Shown here: positions 1 to 9,123 of the stretch, piece by piece
Numbering within the stretch: the stretch's first letter is position 1
Layout: each line of letters starts with the position of its first letter
Origin: a virus
Reading direction: 5' to 3' (one strand)
DNA: 40,645 bases
IMG/VR virus record: IMGVR_UViG_3300044699_000087
Span: 1 to 40,645 of that record
Program-made: the position numbers and the translations under genes
Notes under the pieces: generated by a model
Told to the model about the DNA's origin: nothing
Database searches by the model: none
What the model saw: only the letters and a program-made list of their open reading frames with translations

Positions 1-2477
1 GACCTCGTCGGTCACCAGGTCGGCGGGCACCGACGTTGCGGCGACCACGTCCCCGACGTTGAACCCGTCGAACGCGTCCAACGTCGACTCGTCGGCCGTG
101 TCGATGTTGATCGTGGCCTGGTCGTAGCGTTCCTCCGGCCACGTCGCCTCGTGCAGCCACCACGACGCCTGGTCGGTGACGTGCAGGTCCGACACGACGT
201 TGACCGTGCGGGCACCCTCGTAGAGCACGCCGATGCCGGCACCCGCAGGGTCGGGGTCGTCGTCGCCCGTCGCTGTCAGCTCGATCTGCGACCCCTGCTC
301 CCGGGTCACGGTCACCCGGTTCACGTAGTCCCGGTCGTCGTCGTTGGGAACCAGGTCCCCGACCTCGTCGGTCAACGACAACGCCGCTGCCTGGTTGCGG
401 AGCGTCGCCCCCGACCGGTACGAGATCCCCAACAGGTCGAACGGCTCGCCCACATACCCCTGATCGGCGACAGCGCACTCCTCGAGCAGGTCGAGCAGCG
501 GCTTGGCGCGCTGCGGGCCGAGAGCGACCGCGCCAGCGGCGATCGACGCCGCCCAGCCCCCGCTGGCCGTCCCCACCAGGTGGGGGCCGTCGACGACGAC
601 GGGGACCTGTTCCTCGCGGCACAACCGGAACACGCGGGCGGGGGCCGGTTCCCCGGCGTACGCGGTATCGGCGGGGGCGAGCCACCCGTCGACCGCGCCG
701 GTCGTGATGATGAAGTGCCCGACCGAGATGCCCTCCTGGGCGGCCGAGTCTTCGAGGGTACGTAGCCCGATGGGCCGCCCGGCGGCGAGGCCGAGGGAAG
801 CGAGGGTCCCCGACAGGGCGAACGCCCCGGCGTCGGGGAGGGGACGGAACGACAGGTCGTAGGTGATGTTCAGGCCCGAGAGGCCAATAACGAGCTGAAC
901 GATCATCCACCGGCCGAACATCGACGCGTCTACCCCGGCGGTGGCCGAGAGGACGTTGACGCCGTCGAGGTCCTTCGCGAACAGCGACATGTTGGTGTCG
1001 TCGACACGGATGACCCACTGGGAGGTGGCGCCGCCGCCGCAGTCGATGCGCTGCAGGTCGACGTACTCCGACGCCCCGGCGTCGGGGGGCGACAGGGATC
1101 CGGTACAGGCCCGTGTACTCCCACGTGTCGGTGGGGGCGAGGGGCGGTAGCCGCAGGTTCCACCCGTAGGGCTGGCCACCGGAGATCGTGGGGAGCGCCT
1201 CCGACGCGGCGAGGGTGTCGTCACCGGCGAGGTTCATGGCCATCACGCCGCCGTTGATCCCGCCGACCGTGTAGATCGACGTGGACTCGCGGCCGTCCTC
1301 GAGCGGCCAGTACCCGTAGACGGTGGTGTCGGTGACGGGGTTGGTGATGCGCCGGTAGAGGGCGGAGCGCAGGGGTTTGGCGCCTTGGCGCATGCGGCGC
1401 AGCGGGCCGGCTGCGGTGATGGTGCGCTGGGCGGTCCCGTCGACGTTCTTGCCGGGGTAGGCGCCCTGGTTGGATGCGTACTCGCCGATGAGGCGGGTCT
1501 TGCGGTCGGTGATCGCCGCGGGGCTGGTGATCGTCCATGTCTTGGGGGTGGCGGCGTCATCGGCGAACGACGTGGTGCCGGCGGCTTCGGCAGTGAAGTC
1601 GGCGTCCGCGGCGATGGTGCCGGAGTCGAGGAGCCCGGAGCGGATGAACACGCGGCCGATGCCGCCCGGGTACGGCGAGAACCCGGCGTTGGCGAGGCTG
1701 CCGACCTCGACGGTGGCTGTGGACGAGAAGATCGACGTGGTGCCGCTGTTGATGTCGGCGGCGCCGAACACGTAGGCGGCCTTGCCGGCGAGCAGGTCGG
1801 TGATGGTGCCCTTGAGGACGTAGAAGGTGGCGGTGTTGCCGCCGGCGCCGTTGTTGACGTCGAACTCGAGTGCCCAGGTGAGCCACCCGGCGGTGGGTGT
1901 CGGGACGGCCAGTTCGGTGACGGACTCGCCGGTGGTAGCGGTCCCGTCCGCGGACCACTGCCAGTTGATGGTGCCGGTCTGGCCGCCGAGGACACGCCAC
2001 GACCGCTGGCCCGCCGCGCCCCACTTCCCGGCGATCTCGTAGGCGCCGCCGTTGGGGGCGGGGCGCAGCGGTGCCCGGAACTGGATGGCGATGGCGAAGT
2101 CACCGGTGATGTCGAGCGACGCCGCGTCGGGTGTGGACGCCCGTGATGTGGAGGTGCCGTCGACGGCGAGCCAGGAGGCGCCGGCGTTGACGCTGTGGAC
2201 GTAGGACCATCCCGCGGCCGATGCCGGGGTACCAGTCGCCGGTTGCTTTGCGGGGAGTGAGGGAGCCGAGGGTGACGCCGGTGTCGCCGCCGCCGTTGCG
2301 GAGCGGGAACGTCGCGGAGGACGGATCCGCGATGCCTGTGCGCGACGACGACCGGCCGCGGGTGATCGTCACGTTGTTCAGGGCGGTGAGGGCGGACAGG
2401 TCGACCCAGTCCCACGAGAGCGGGTCGGCGGACCGGTCGGGGTTGAACGCCCCTTCCAACTTGCCGGGTGCGGCCAC
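1..2477 (-). CDS. Large minor tail protein with LamG-like domain (5' part; continues at 40645-40244)
   Basis: This is probably a tail-tip or receptor-binding protein acting at the distal end of the virion tail. It starts at a GTG two bases after the tape measure stop. Residues from about 95 to 250 resemble a LamG/concanavalin-like beta-sandwich (for example GDFAIAIQFRAP, then SWRVLGGQTG and WLTWALEFDVNNG). The frame breaks near 2213 (GGG run) and 1090 (run of six C on the coding strand); removing one base at each restores one protein. The frame is open at position 1 and joins exactly in frame with the coding sequence at the right end of the window, giving about 958 residues. Virion location follows from its place after the tape measure; the ligand is unknown. 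Confidence 0.8.
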
Positions 2478-2478
2478 G

Positions 2479-4296
2479 TCAGTTCCAGCCGAGGCCGCGT
2501 TGGACGTCGCCGCCGTGCTCGAAACGGATGCGGTCCCGGAAGTAGTCGAACAAGGCCCGGTCGAGGGGCGAGCCGTCGCCCTGGTAGACGAGCGCCGGGG
2601 CGGCGCCGGCGCCCCCGGCGAGCATCCGTTCGGTGTCGGGGTTCGAGTGCACCCGGGACCCGGGCGCCAGGTCGACGATCTCGGGGCCGTGCTCACCGAC
2701 GAGGACCCGGTTGGAACGGGGTCCGCCCTGCGCGGCGGTCGAGTAGTCCGGGGTGATCCCACCGGACGCGAGGCCGAGAAAGCTGGCGCCGGGGAGGCTG
2801 CGGCCGATGAGCCGGGCGAACGCCTGGATCGTCACGTTCGCGGTCGACCCGTCCAGCTCGCGCAGCCGGTTCCCCGCCGAGATGATCTTGCCCGACGCGT
2901 TGTCCCGGGCTTCCAGGCGGGCCGTGCGGGTCCCCTGGATGCGGTTCGCTTCGTCCGCGGCGTTCTCGAACCGGGTGGCCATCCGCCGGGCCTGGCCCTC
3001 GGTGATCGACCCCTGCTGACGCCAGCGCTCCAGGGCGTTGCGGGCGTTCGACAACGACGCCGGGTGCTCCTTGATCTGCGCCGTCAGGTCCGCTTCCGCC
3101 GACTCCAGGTCCGCGGCAGACATGACCGCGTCGTCCTGCGCGTCGTTGAGGGTCCGCAGCGCGTCGGCCGCCTCCGAGCTGCCCTCGCCGTGCTTGTTCA
3201 CGGCGTCGTGGTAGGCGAGGACCGCCTCGTTCACAGCAGCTTGCGAGTCACGCTGCTGGTTCATGGCGTCGAGCATCCCGAACAGCGGATCCGTGGCCGC
3301 CCTCACCGCGTCGTTGACCCCGCGCACGGCGTCGGCCTCGGCCTTCATGGCCTCGGTCATGCGGTCCGTCGCCGTGACGCCCGCTTCCTCGGCGGCGTTC
3401 TTGTTGTCCAGCTCCGACCGGTACTCGGCGATCTGGTCCTCGGACACCCCGGCGTTCGCGGCCAGCTCCAGGAACTGTTCGGCCTGGTCGTCACCCGCCG
3501 CTTTCGCCCGCTCCCACAGCTCATCGAGCTTCCCGATCGACGCCATCAACCCGATCAGCGACTCGTTCGCCGGGGTCGACGCGTACGTCATGCCCTGGAG
3601 CTTGTTGGACAGGTCGTCGAGGTTCTCCGACGTCTCCTGCTCGTACTGCTGGTCGAGCGCCATCAACCCCGCGGTCAGCGCTCCGATGCCGATCACAGCA
3701 GCGCCGCCGATGGCGACGTTCTTCATCCCGCCCATCTTCTCGGTGAGCCCCGACAGGCTTTTACCGAGGGACTGCACCTGCGGGATGATGAAGTTGTACA
3801 TGGACGACCCGAGGTCGGAGAACACCATCGCCTGTTCTTGGGCGGTGAGCTTGTTCCACTTCATGGCGTCGGTCAGACCGGCGAACCCGTCCGCAGCGCC
3901 CATGGCCCGGGTGTCGAGCTCGTCGAAGCGGTCGCCGACGCCGCCGATGCCTGTCCCGTACTCCTCGACCTTGCGTCCGCCGTCGCCGATGAACTTGTCG
4001 AGCCGGCGGGTCGTATCGCCCATCTGGTCGAGCTCGGCCTCGGCGCGCTGGGCGTCCTTGGCCATGTCGCGGAACCCGCCGCCGGCTTTGGACACGGCCG
4101 AGTCGAGCGACGACATCTGCCGGTCGATGTCCTTGGCCGAGTCGCCCATGTCGTCGAGGCCCTTGGATGCCTGGTCGAGGGGCCGCTCTGCGGCCTTGGC
4201 GGCTTTGCCGATCTTCTCGAGGCCGTCGGCGGCCGAGCCGATGGCATCGCCGGAGTCGTCCTCACCGGTGATGCGGATCTGGATCGGGTCAACCAT
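2479..4296 (-). CDS. Tape measure protein
   Basis: This is an intact 605-residue protein rich in Ala, Asp and Glu, with heptad-like helical stretches from about residue 15 to 130 and again through the middle. There is a short hydrophobic segment near residues 195-215 (VAIGGAAVIGIGALTAGLMA). Such proteins fill the tail lumen and set tail length; at roughly 1.5 angstrom per residue the tail would be about 90 nm. The ATG at 4296 overlaps the end of the frameshifted chaperone by 8 nt, the classic order chaperone then tape measure. The C-terminal region ends in GERMLAGGAGAAP-like linkers and an EHGGDVQRGLG tail. It is fairly short for the family but shows no internal break. Confidence 0.9.
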   Translation of the reverse strand: MVDPIQIRITGEDDSGDAIGSAADGLEKIGKAAKAAERPLDQASKGLDDMGDSAKDIDRQMSSLDSAVSKAGGGFRDMAKDAQRAEAELDQMGDTTRRLDKFIGDGGRKVEEYGTGIGGVGDRFDELDTRAMGAADGFAGLTDAMKWNKLTAQEQAMVFSDLGSSMYNFIIPQVQSLGKSLSGLTEKMGGMKNVAIGGAAVIGIGALTAGLMALDQQYEQETSENLDDLSNKLQGMTYASTPANESLIGLMASIGKLDELWERAKAAGDDQAEQFLELAANAGVSEDQIAEYRSELDNKNAAEEAGVTATDRMTEAMKAEADAVRGVNDAVRAATDPLFGMLDAMNQQRDSQAAVNEAVLAYHDAVNKHGEGSSEAADALRTLNDAQDDAVMSAADLESAEADLTAQIKEHPASLSNARNALERWRQQGSITEGQARRMATRFENAADEANRIQGTRTARLEARDNASGKIISAGNRLRELDGSTANVTIQAFARLIGRSLPGASFLGLASGGITPDYSTAAQGGPRSNRVLVGEHGPEIVDLAPGSRVHSNPDTERMLAGGAGAAPALVYQGDGSPLDRALFDYFRDRIRFEHGGDVQRGLGWN

Positions 4297-4863
4297 GGAG
4301 CGCCACCACCTCGGCGTCTGCGTCGGCGCCTTCCCGCGGGGCCTTCATCGCCTGCTCCAACGCCAGGAGGCGCACCAGCCCGGTCCCCTCGGCCCGCAGA
4401 TCGCACAGCTTGTACTGGGGGAAGGCGCGGAGCAGGTTCAGAAGCATGAGCGGTCCGGTCAGCTCGCCAGGGGCGTCGCCGGGATCTCCGCCAGAGGCGC
4501 GCCACCGTTCGATGGCTGCTCGAAAGGGTCGGCAAGACCGACCTGCGCGTCGATCCACGCGTCGATGATGTGCCGGCGTAGCCGCCACGGCAGGCCGTTG
4601 AGGCTCTCGGCCGTGACCGGGAGGGGTTCGGGCGGGTCGGAGCGGGGCACGTCGAGGTTCCATGACGCGATGGACGCGGCGACGATCTCGTTCATCTCGC
4701 CGACGTGGACCATGTTCTCGTCGTTGAGCAGGTTGCGGCCCCCGGACATGAGCCACAGCACTCGGGTGTAGGCGCCGATGTCGACCTCGCGGGCGGTCAC
4801 CTCGAGCTCGTCGAGCTTGGGGTGGTTGAACACGAGGTCGACGGTGTCGTCGTAGGCGACCAT
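4289..4863 (-). CDS. Tail assembly chaperone, -1 frameshift (GT-like) product
   Basis: Slipping -1 at the heptamer at 4522-4528 joins the first ~112 residues of the short chaperone to a second open frame. The fusion reads ADPF then RAAIERWRASGG and ends in EVVALHG at 4289, about 191 residues. The second frame has no stop over the overlap and encodes a plausible helical T-like domain (LMLLNLLRAFPQYKL). The last codons overlap the tape measure start. Lambda and most siphophages make such a G/GT pair, with the T part contacting the tape measure. Unlike the many homopolymer breaks elsewhere, the short frame here has a proper ending and the shift site fits the X-XXY-YYZ rule. Confidence 0.75.
4459..4863 (-). 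CDS. Tail assembly chaperone, short (G-like) product
   Basis: This 134-residue protein is encoded between the major tail proteins and the tape measure, where lambda G-type chaperones lie. These bind the tape measure and help polymerise the tail tube, and are not normally in the virion. The ATG at 4863 overlaps the stop of a small upstream ORF (TGATG). The sequence is acidic and unlike any enzyme, as usual for the family. A consensus slippery heptamer, CCCTTTC, lies in the zero frame at codons for Asp-Pro-Phe about 24 codons before the stop, so a share of ribosomes should make the longer product annotated separately. Confidence 0.8.
   Translation of the reverse strand: MVAYDDTVDLVFNHPKLDELEVTAREVDIGAYTRVLWLMSGGRNLLNDENMVHVGEMNEIVAASIASWNLDVPRSDPPEPLPVTAESLNGLPWRLRRHIIDAWIDAQVGLADPFEQPSNGGAPLAEIPATPLAS
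4522..4528 (-). promoter_or_regulatory. Programmed -1 ribosomal frameshift site (CCCTTTC)
   Basis: On the coding strand the zero-frame codons are GAC CCT TTC, giving heptamer C-CCT-TTC (XXX=CCC, YYY=TTT, Z=C). It lies inside the overlap of the two chaperone frames and moves ribosomes into the frame that is open to 4289. GC-rich sequence follows, which could form a stimulatory structure, but I did not fold it. Confidence 0.75.
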
Positions 4864-4990
4864 CAGGGGACCGGGAGGGTGCCGTGGTGAGTGGCGTGCC
4901 GACGAGGGCGAGCGTGGCCGCGGCGAACAGGGCGGCCGCGCACCCGATGAGGGCGCGGCGCAGGCCGAGTCGGTCGGTGATGTTCTCCAT
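4863..4990 (-). CDS. Possible small membrane protein, one-base indel assumed
   Basis: An ATG lies 4 nt after the stop of the short tail protein gene and begins a peptide MENITDRLGLRRALIG followed by the hydrophobic CAAALFAAATLALVG, a credible transmembrane segment or signal anchor. As read, the frame runs on into the chaperone region with shadow-like sequence. One missing base near 4895 would give about 42 residues ending in GTLPVP, with the stop overlapping the chaperone ATG as TGATG, matching the local style of gene junctions. Function is unknown. It could also be chance reading in a GC-rich gap. Confidence 0.4.
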
Positions 4991-4993
4991 GGG

Positions 4994-5414
4994 TCAGGTC
5001 CAGGCGGGGACGAGGCCGTTCGCGAGCACGAGCGGGGCGGTCCACGTGAACTCACCCGACTGGGCCCGGGTCAGGGCGTAGTCGGTCGGGAAGAACGTGC
5101 ACGCAGGCGACGAGAACAGGGTCTGACCGGAGATGGCCAGCACCACCGCTCGGGCCACGCTGGTCGACGGGACGGTCTTGAACACGTCGTGCGCCAGGTT
5201 GGAGCCGTCGTCGAACACCCCGGCGGGGGGTGACGGTGGCGTCGGCGAGCAACAGCAGCCTCGCCATCGCCGACTGGCTCAGCGCAGTCACGTCCTGCAC
5301 CCCACGCGGCGTCGCGAACGACAGGGACGTGGTGGACGAGCGGATGTCGCGGGCGGATGCGCTGCTGTCTGCCACGGTGAACGTCGTCCACCCGAGGCCA
5401 GATTCAACGGCCAT
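4994..5414 (-). CDS. Short tail protein, paralogue of the major tail protein
   Basis: This is about 139 residues after removing one G from the run of six near 5220. The N-terminus MAVESGLGWTTF and the internal GVQDVTALSQSAMARL and YALTRAQSGEFTW segments match MAVETGLGQGLW, AMQDITGIDLSATRRL and FTRTQAGEFTF of the larger tail protein at 5989-6754. Shared start, shared core and shared ending motif indicate a duplicated tail-tube fold. A good Shine-Dalgarno (AAGGAG, 6 nt) precedes the ATG. It may be a second tube subunit, a tube-initiator ring or a terminator-like ring. The break makes the exact protein uncertain. Confidence 0.7.
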
Positions 5415-5438
5415 GTCGTCTCCTTCGGTTGGTCAACG

Positions 5439-5989
5439 TCAGCCCTGCGCTCGGTGCAGGGCGTCGAGGTGTTCTGCGGACTCTTCGATCCACAGCTCGG
5501 GGTTGTCGTGGGTGCGGATGGGTGTGCGGCGCGGGTTCCCGCGGATGTCGCCGTCCCGCACGACGTAGAGCTCGGGCCGGTCGAGGGTGCGGCGGTGCTC
5601 GGTGAAGCACGGTGTGCCGGCGGGGAACGTGAACGTCTCGGCGCCGGACCCGTCGACGGTGAGCGTGTACCGGCCGTGGACGCGGGCGGCGACGACCGGC
5701 GACAGGCGGGCGCCCGCGGGGCGGCAGAGGGTGCGGATGCGGCGCGCCCACGCCCGGCCGGTGGCCGTGTGGTCGCAGACGACGTTGAACCCGCCCCGCC
5801 AGGCGGCGCAGTCGACCTCGGCGCACGTGGCGGGGTGGTGTGGGTCGAGCGGGGCGCGGCGATCTGGAACGTGGTGGTGGCCGACGCGGGGAGGTTGGCG
5901 CCGAGACCCATCGTCGAGAACGAGGCGATGGCGTTGCGGCGGATGGGGCCGGTCATCCCGGCGAGCGGGTCGAGGGTCCGGGGGTCCAT
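5439..5989 (-). CDS. Conserved phage protein between major tail protein genes
   Basis: This is about 183 residues if one base is added near 5850. The ATG overlaps the major tail protein stop (TGATG). Recognisable parts are MDPRTLDPLAGMTGPIRR at the start, a middle with four Cys (CAEVDCAAW, VVCDHTATG) and a C-terminal ELYVVRDGDIRGNPRRTPIR block followed by a short acidic tail. I recall similar proteins of unknown function in actinophages at this position. It may be a minor tail-tube or assembly protein, but no enzymatic motif is visible. Confidence 0.7.
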
Positions 5990-6754
5990 CACGGGGCCGT
6001 GAACTCGGTGGCGGTGAGGTTGCGGTTGAACACGACACCGATCACGGCGTTGGAGAACGTGCCGGTGGTGTTGACCTTGAGGTAGCGCCTGACGGTGGCG
6101 GTGCGGCCACCTTCGAGGCGTTCGGTTGCCGATGGCGGTCTTGGCGGTGAACGCCCCGCCGGTGAGGTTCGCGAACGCCGAGTTGTCCGCCGAGTCCTGG
6201 ATGGTGACGGTGACGCTGGTCCCGGTGAACGCGAAGACGTGCAGCCAGGCCTGCCATCGAACGCGGTGGAGGCGCCGCCGTCCTGGTTGAAGTCGACGCC
6301 GGTGGCGGGCGCGGTAGCGGTCGAGTCGGTTGCGCTTCCCGGCGGTGAGGAGGCGCCCCCACTCGACGCCGTAGCCGTTCCCCGACCAGTTCGACGCGAA
6401 CGTGAACTCGCCGGCCTGGGTGCGGGTGAACGGCATGTCGGTCTGCCGGAACCGCCCGGCCCACGCCGGGTCACCGAGGGTCGACCCTGTGATGAGGGCG
6501 ACGTCGTAGTTGAGGACCTGGGAGAAGGCGTTGGCCTTCATGCCCTGGAACGACCCGCCGGTGACGTCGTTGAAGAACTGGTTTATCGTCACCGACCCGT
6601 CGCGCTGGAGCGGCAGGCGGCGAGTCGCCGACAGGTCGATCCCGGTGATGTCCTGCATGGCGGTCGGGCTGTTCATCGACCACGACCCGGTGTCGCCCGA
6701 GCAGTCGATCCCGGCGATCCACAGGCCCTGGCCGAGCCCGGTTTCTACAGCCAT
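5989..6754 (-). CDS. Major tail protein
   Basis: This is about 254 residues once three one-base indels (near 6339, 6257 and 6116) are repaired. It should form the tail tube. It follows the tail-terminator-like gene and precedes the tail chaperones, the usual order. The first half contains AMQDITGIDLSATRRLPL, DGSVTINQFFND and FTRTQAGEFTFASNWSGN; the second half, TGVDFNQDGGAS through TVTIQDSADNSAFANLTGGAF to YLKVNTTGTFSNAVIGVVFNR, resembles an added Ig-like or beta-sandwich domain. A GGAGAG ribosome binding site lies 8 nt before the ATG. The upstream gene ends in the same TGATG. The duplicated short form lies two genes downstream. Confidence 0.75.
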
Positions 6755-7236
6755 CAGGCACTCTCCGTGAGGACGTGGTTGATGATGAGGGGGACGGTGA
6801 TGAGCACGGCCCGGTACTTCTTGCCGTCGTGGTCGAGGTATCCGAACGGGGCGACCATGGGGGTGCCGGCCATCCCGCGGATGTCGACGGAGCGGACGTC
6901 GATGCCGACCGTGTCGACGTCGGTGAGGGAGAACCCGCCCGCGTACCCGGCCATCACGGACACCGCGGCGGACCCGAGCGTCGGGTCGATGTCGTCTTCG
7001 GGGTCGTCGAGCATCGGCATCTGCAACCGCACGTTGAACGTCACCTTGAGCGACGTCGAGGCGAGCCCGGACGTGGTGGGTGCGATCTCATGGAGGAACA
7101 CCGAGCACGTGAGCCCGCGGCCGGGGGCGTTCTTGGGTTCGTGGCCGAGGGTGTTGCGGAACAGGCCGAGGCGCTGCGGGACGGCCCGCACGACAGCCTG
7201 GAGGGCCTGGAACTGGGCGACGGTGAGTCCGCTCAC
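6754..7236 (-). CDS. Probable tail terminator protein
   Basis: This intact 160-residue protein starts at a GTG that overlaps the previous stop by 4 nt (GTGA). It lies immediately upstream of the major tail protein, where lambda U/HK97 gp10-type terminators or tail-completion proteins lie; these cap the tube and join it to the head. Visible segments are LTVAQFQALQAVVRAVPQRLG, LTCSVFLHEIAPTTS and a C-terminal DGKKYRAVLITVPLIINHVL strand region. The assignment is mainly positional; no signature motif is decisive. Confidence 0.55.
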   Translation of the reverse strand: MSGLTVAQFQALQAVVRAVPQRLGLFRNTLGHEPKNAPGRGLTCSVFLHEIAPTTSGLASTSLKVTFNVRLQMPMLDDPEDDIDPTLGSAAVSVMAGYAGGFSLTDVDTVGIDVRSVDIRGMAGTPMVAPFGYLDHDGKKYRAVLITVPLIINHVLTESA

Positions 7237-7624
7237 CCGGTGATCCTCCGCACCGCGTCGGCGACCTCGCGCTCGGCTATCACCGGCGCTTCGCGCTGCA
7301 ACGCCTGCGCGGCACGCCGGAACGAGCTGTAGCCCTTGAACCGGGTCGTGCGGTTGCGGGACCCGACGCCTTCGAGCCACGCCCCGTAGATCACACCGCC
7401 GTCGTTGACCGTCCACGCCGTCCCGGCCGGCTCAGAGCGGATGCGGGACTGGTAGAACCCCCGTCGGGTTCCGCAACGACGACCGCAGGTTTGTCCTGGA
7501 CGATGTCCTCACCGCGGCGGGCGATCAGCTCGAGCGCACGGTCCATGCCCATGGGGATGCCGTCGCCGAGGTTGCGGAGCATGTCGAGCCCGCCGGTGGC
7601 GTCCACTTCGATGGACAGGCCCAT
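7233..7624 (-). CDS. Head-tail connector / neck protein (HK97 gp10-like)
   Basis: This is about 130 residues after adding one G to the run of five near 7460. The start MGLSIEVDATGGLDMLRNLG and the middle GMDRALELIARRGEDIV are helical and precede a strand-rich part (FYQSRIRSEPAGTAWTV, NDGGVIYGAWLEGVG). That pattern, with the R-RTTRFKGYSSFRRA ending, is common in siphophage neck or minor head-tail proteins encoded after the adaptor. It overlaps both neighbours by ATGA/GTGA. The role in joining head and tail is inferred from position and general resemblance. Confidence 0.6.
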
Positions 7625-8670
7625 CACACGGCCCCGATCCGGTTGCGTCCGTGCGCCGTCCAGCACAGGTCACGCAGAGCGGTGAGCGCCCGTCCCGCGG
7701 CTTCGCGCATCGCTTCGCCCTCGCCGACGGTGCGGGCGTACGACGCCTCTTCCTGGGCGACCTGGACCTGCGCCTCGGCGATCGCCAGCGACTCGATGAG
7801 CTGCGGGGCCCGCCATACCGTCAGCGCGGTGGCCGTGTTGTGGGCGGCGGCGGTGGTCCCGTTGGCGCCCCGCTCGACCGTCAGGGTGCGGGAGGCGTAG
7901 ATGTCGGCGCCGGAGGTGTGCTCGGCGAGGGTGGACCCGTTCCAGGCCCGCTGCACGACGCCGTTGTTCCCGGCGATCCCGACCAGGAGCATCTCTTCGG
8001 CGTCGATGAGGATCGACTCGCCCACGTTGAACGCCACACCCGACGTCAGGTTGACCAGCTGGGCGGAGGGGAGGTCGTCGAGGTTGGCGCCGAGGTTCTG
8101 GCCCGAGTCGAGCCAGCCGCGGGCGGTGACGATCATCCGTTCGGACTCGCACACCAGCAGCGAACCGACGCCCATCTTCGAGCCGTCGGTGACGTCCACG
8201 CCGGTCTCGGAGCTGTCGAGGGCTTCAGCGAGGGCGCCGGCGGGCCGCTGGTCGTCCGCGTAGCCCCACAGGCCGGTGAGGGCGACGTTGCGCTGCCAGC
8301 CGGTGGCGCCGCCGTAGGAGGCGTCGGTGTCGAAGTCGGTGTTGACCGACACGAACGGCGGGCCGTCGTTGACCGGTTCGAGCAGCAGATCGGCGACCGT
8401 CAGCGAGTCGCCGCCTGTGGTGGCGGTGGTGAGCGAGATGAGGCCCTGGTTGTCGAGCCACAGGCGCCCGGGGTCGGCGTGGGAGCGGTTCGGGAAGTCG
8501 AAGTAGCGGGTGTCGACCCTGGGGTCGATGTGCGCCCAGTGGAGGAACCCGTCGACGGTCTCGCAGGCGGACAGGACGGCCCGGTCGATCTGCTCGTCGT
8601 CACGCGACGTGGCCTTTGAATCGAGAGCCGTTTTGACGGCTTCCCGTGTGCAGTATCCCGGTCGTCCCAT
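7624..8670 (-). CDS. Head-tail adaptor protein
   Basis: This intact 348-residue protein lies between the capsid accessory genes and the neck protein. The N-terminal third (YCTREAVKTALDSKATSRDDEQI) is typical of gp6/gp15-type adaptors, which are helical and bind the portal ring. The middle is beta-rich (GVGSLLVCESERMIVTARGW, NVGESILIDAEEMLLVGIAG), as in long actinophage adaptors. The C-terminus returns to helix (LAIAEAQVQVAQEEASYARTV). The ATG has GAGGGA directly before it, and a gap of 91 bases without an obvious gene separates it from the small gene upstream. Confidence 0.7.
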   Translation of the reverse strand: MGRPGYCTREAVKTALDSKATSRDDEQIDRAVLSACETVDGFLHWAHIDPRVDTRYFDFPNRSHADPGRLWLDNQGLISLTTATTGGDSLTVADLLLEPVNDGPPFVSVNTDFDTDASYGGATGWQRNVALTGLWGYADDQRPAGALAEALDSSETGVDVTDGSKMGVGSLLVCESERMIVTARGWLDSGQNLGANLDDLPSAQLVNLTSGVAFNVGESILIDAEEMLLVGIAGNNGVVQRAWNGSTLAEHTSGADIYASRTLTVERGANGTTAAAHNTATALTVWRAPQLIESLAIAEAQVQVAQEEASYARTVGEGEAMREAAGRALTALRDLCWTAHGRNRIGAV

Positions 8671-8761
8671 TCCCTCGCACTCGCTTACTGGTGCCAGCTC
8701 TACCCGTGGGTGAGCGGTCAGGGGTATGTGCGAGCGACGCTACGGGTCGGGTGACGCGCGG

Positions 8762-8926
8762 CTACTGCTGGCGCCAGTCACCCCAGGGGCAGAACAGCCG
8801 GCCGTCGGGGCCACGCTCGAGCGGCTCGCCGTCCTGGGGGCAGGCGACGGGCTCGGCGTTTGTCTCTTCGGTGTAGCGCTGTGCCGCTTCCCGGTAGATC
8901 CCGATGAGCGTGCCCCATCCGCTCAT
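8762..8926 (-). CDS. Small Cys-containing phage protein (54 aa)
   Basis: This is a 54-residue gene, MSGWGTLIGIYREAA at the start and CPQDGEPLERGPDGRLFCPW near the end. It has a helical N-terminus and a two-Cys 'CPxDGEPL...GPDGRLFCP' knuckle that I recognise from small proteins in the head-gene region of many actinophages. The ATG overlaps the upstream stop by four bases (ATGA). It may bind a metal or belong to head assembly, but no function is established from sequence. Confidence 0.75.
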   Translation of the reverse strand: MSGWGTLIGIYREAAQRYTEETNAEPVACPQDGEPLERGPDGRLFCPWGDWRQQ

Positions 8927-9123
8927 GGCAGGGCGGCCTCAGCGAGGGAGCGCAGCGTGTCCTGGTCGTCGAGCGACCGGACCGGGTCGAGCCCGTCGGG
9001 CGCCGTGAAGGTGGCCGCGGCGCCGTCGCAGCCCCCGGTGGCGGGGTTGTGGGCCACGGCGCGCCACCGGTCGTCGCCGAGGTACGTGACCTCGCAGGAC
9101 CCGGGGAAGATGAGTGCGATCAC
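8923..9123 (-). CDS. Hypothetical protein in head region (66 aa)
   Basis: This is a 66-residue protein with a GTG start that overlaps the end of the upstream virion protein gene. The first half is strand-like (MIALIFPGSCEVTYLGDDRW), followed by an acidic ending DPVRSLDDQDTLRSLAEAAL. It has no recognisable domain. The overlap with both neighbours supports expression in the head operon. Confidence 0.65.
   Translation of the reverse strand: MIALIFPGSCEVTYLGDDRWRAVAHNPATGGCDGAAATFTAPDGLDPVRSLDDQDTLRSLAEAALP

Noticed and set aside
2221-4449. A 742-codon rightward open frame opposite the tape measure gene
   Set aside because: Composition is the Arg/Gly/Val-rich pattern of an antisense frame in GC-rich DNA; the opposite strand encodes a recognisable tape measure protein with chaperones beside it.
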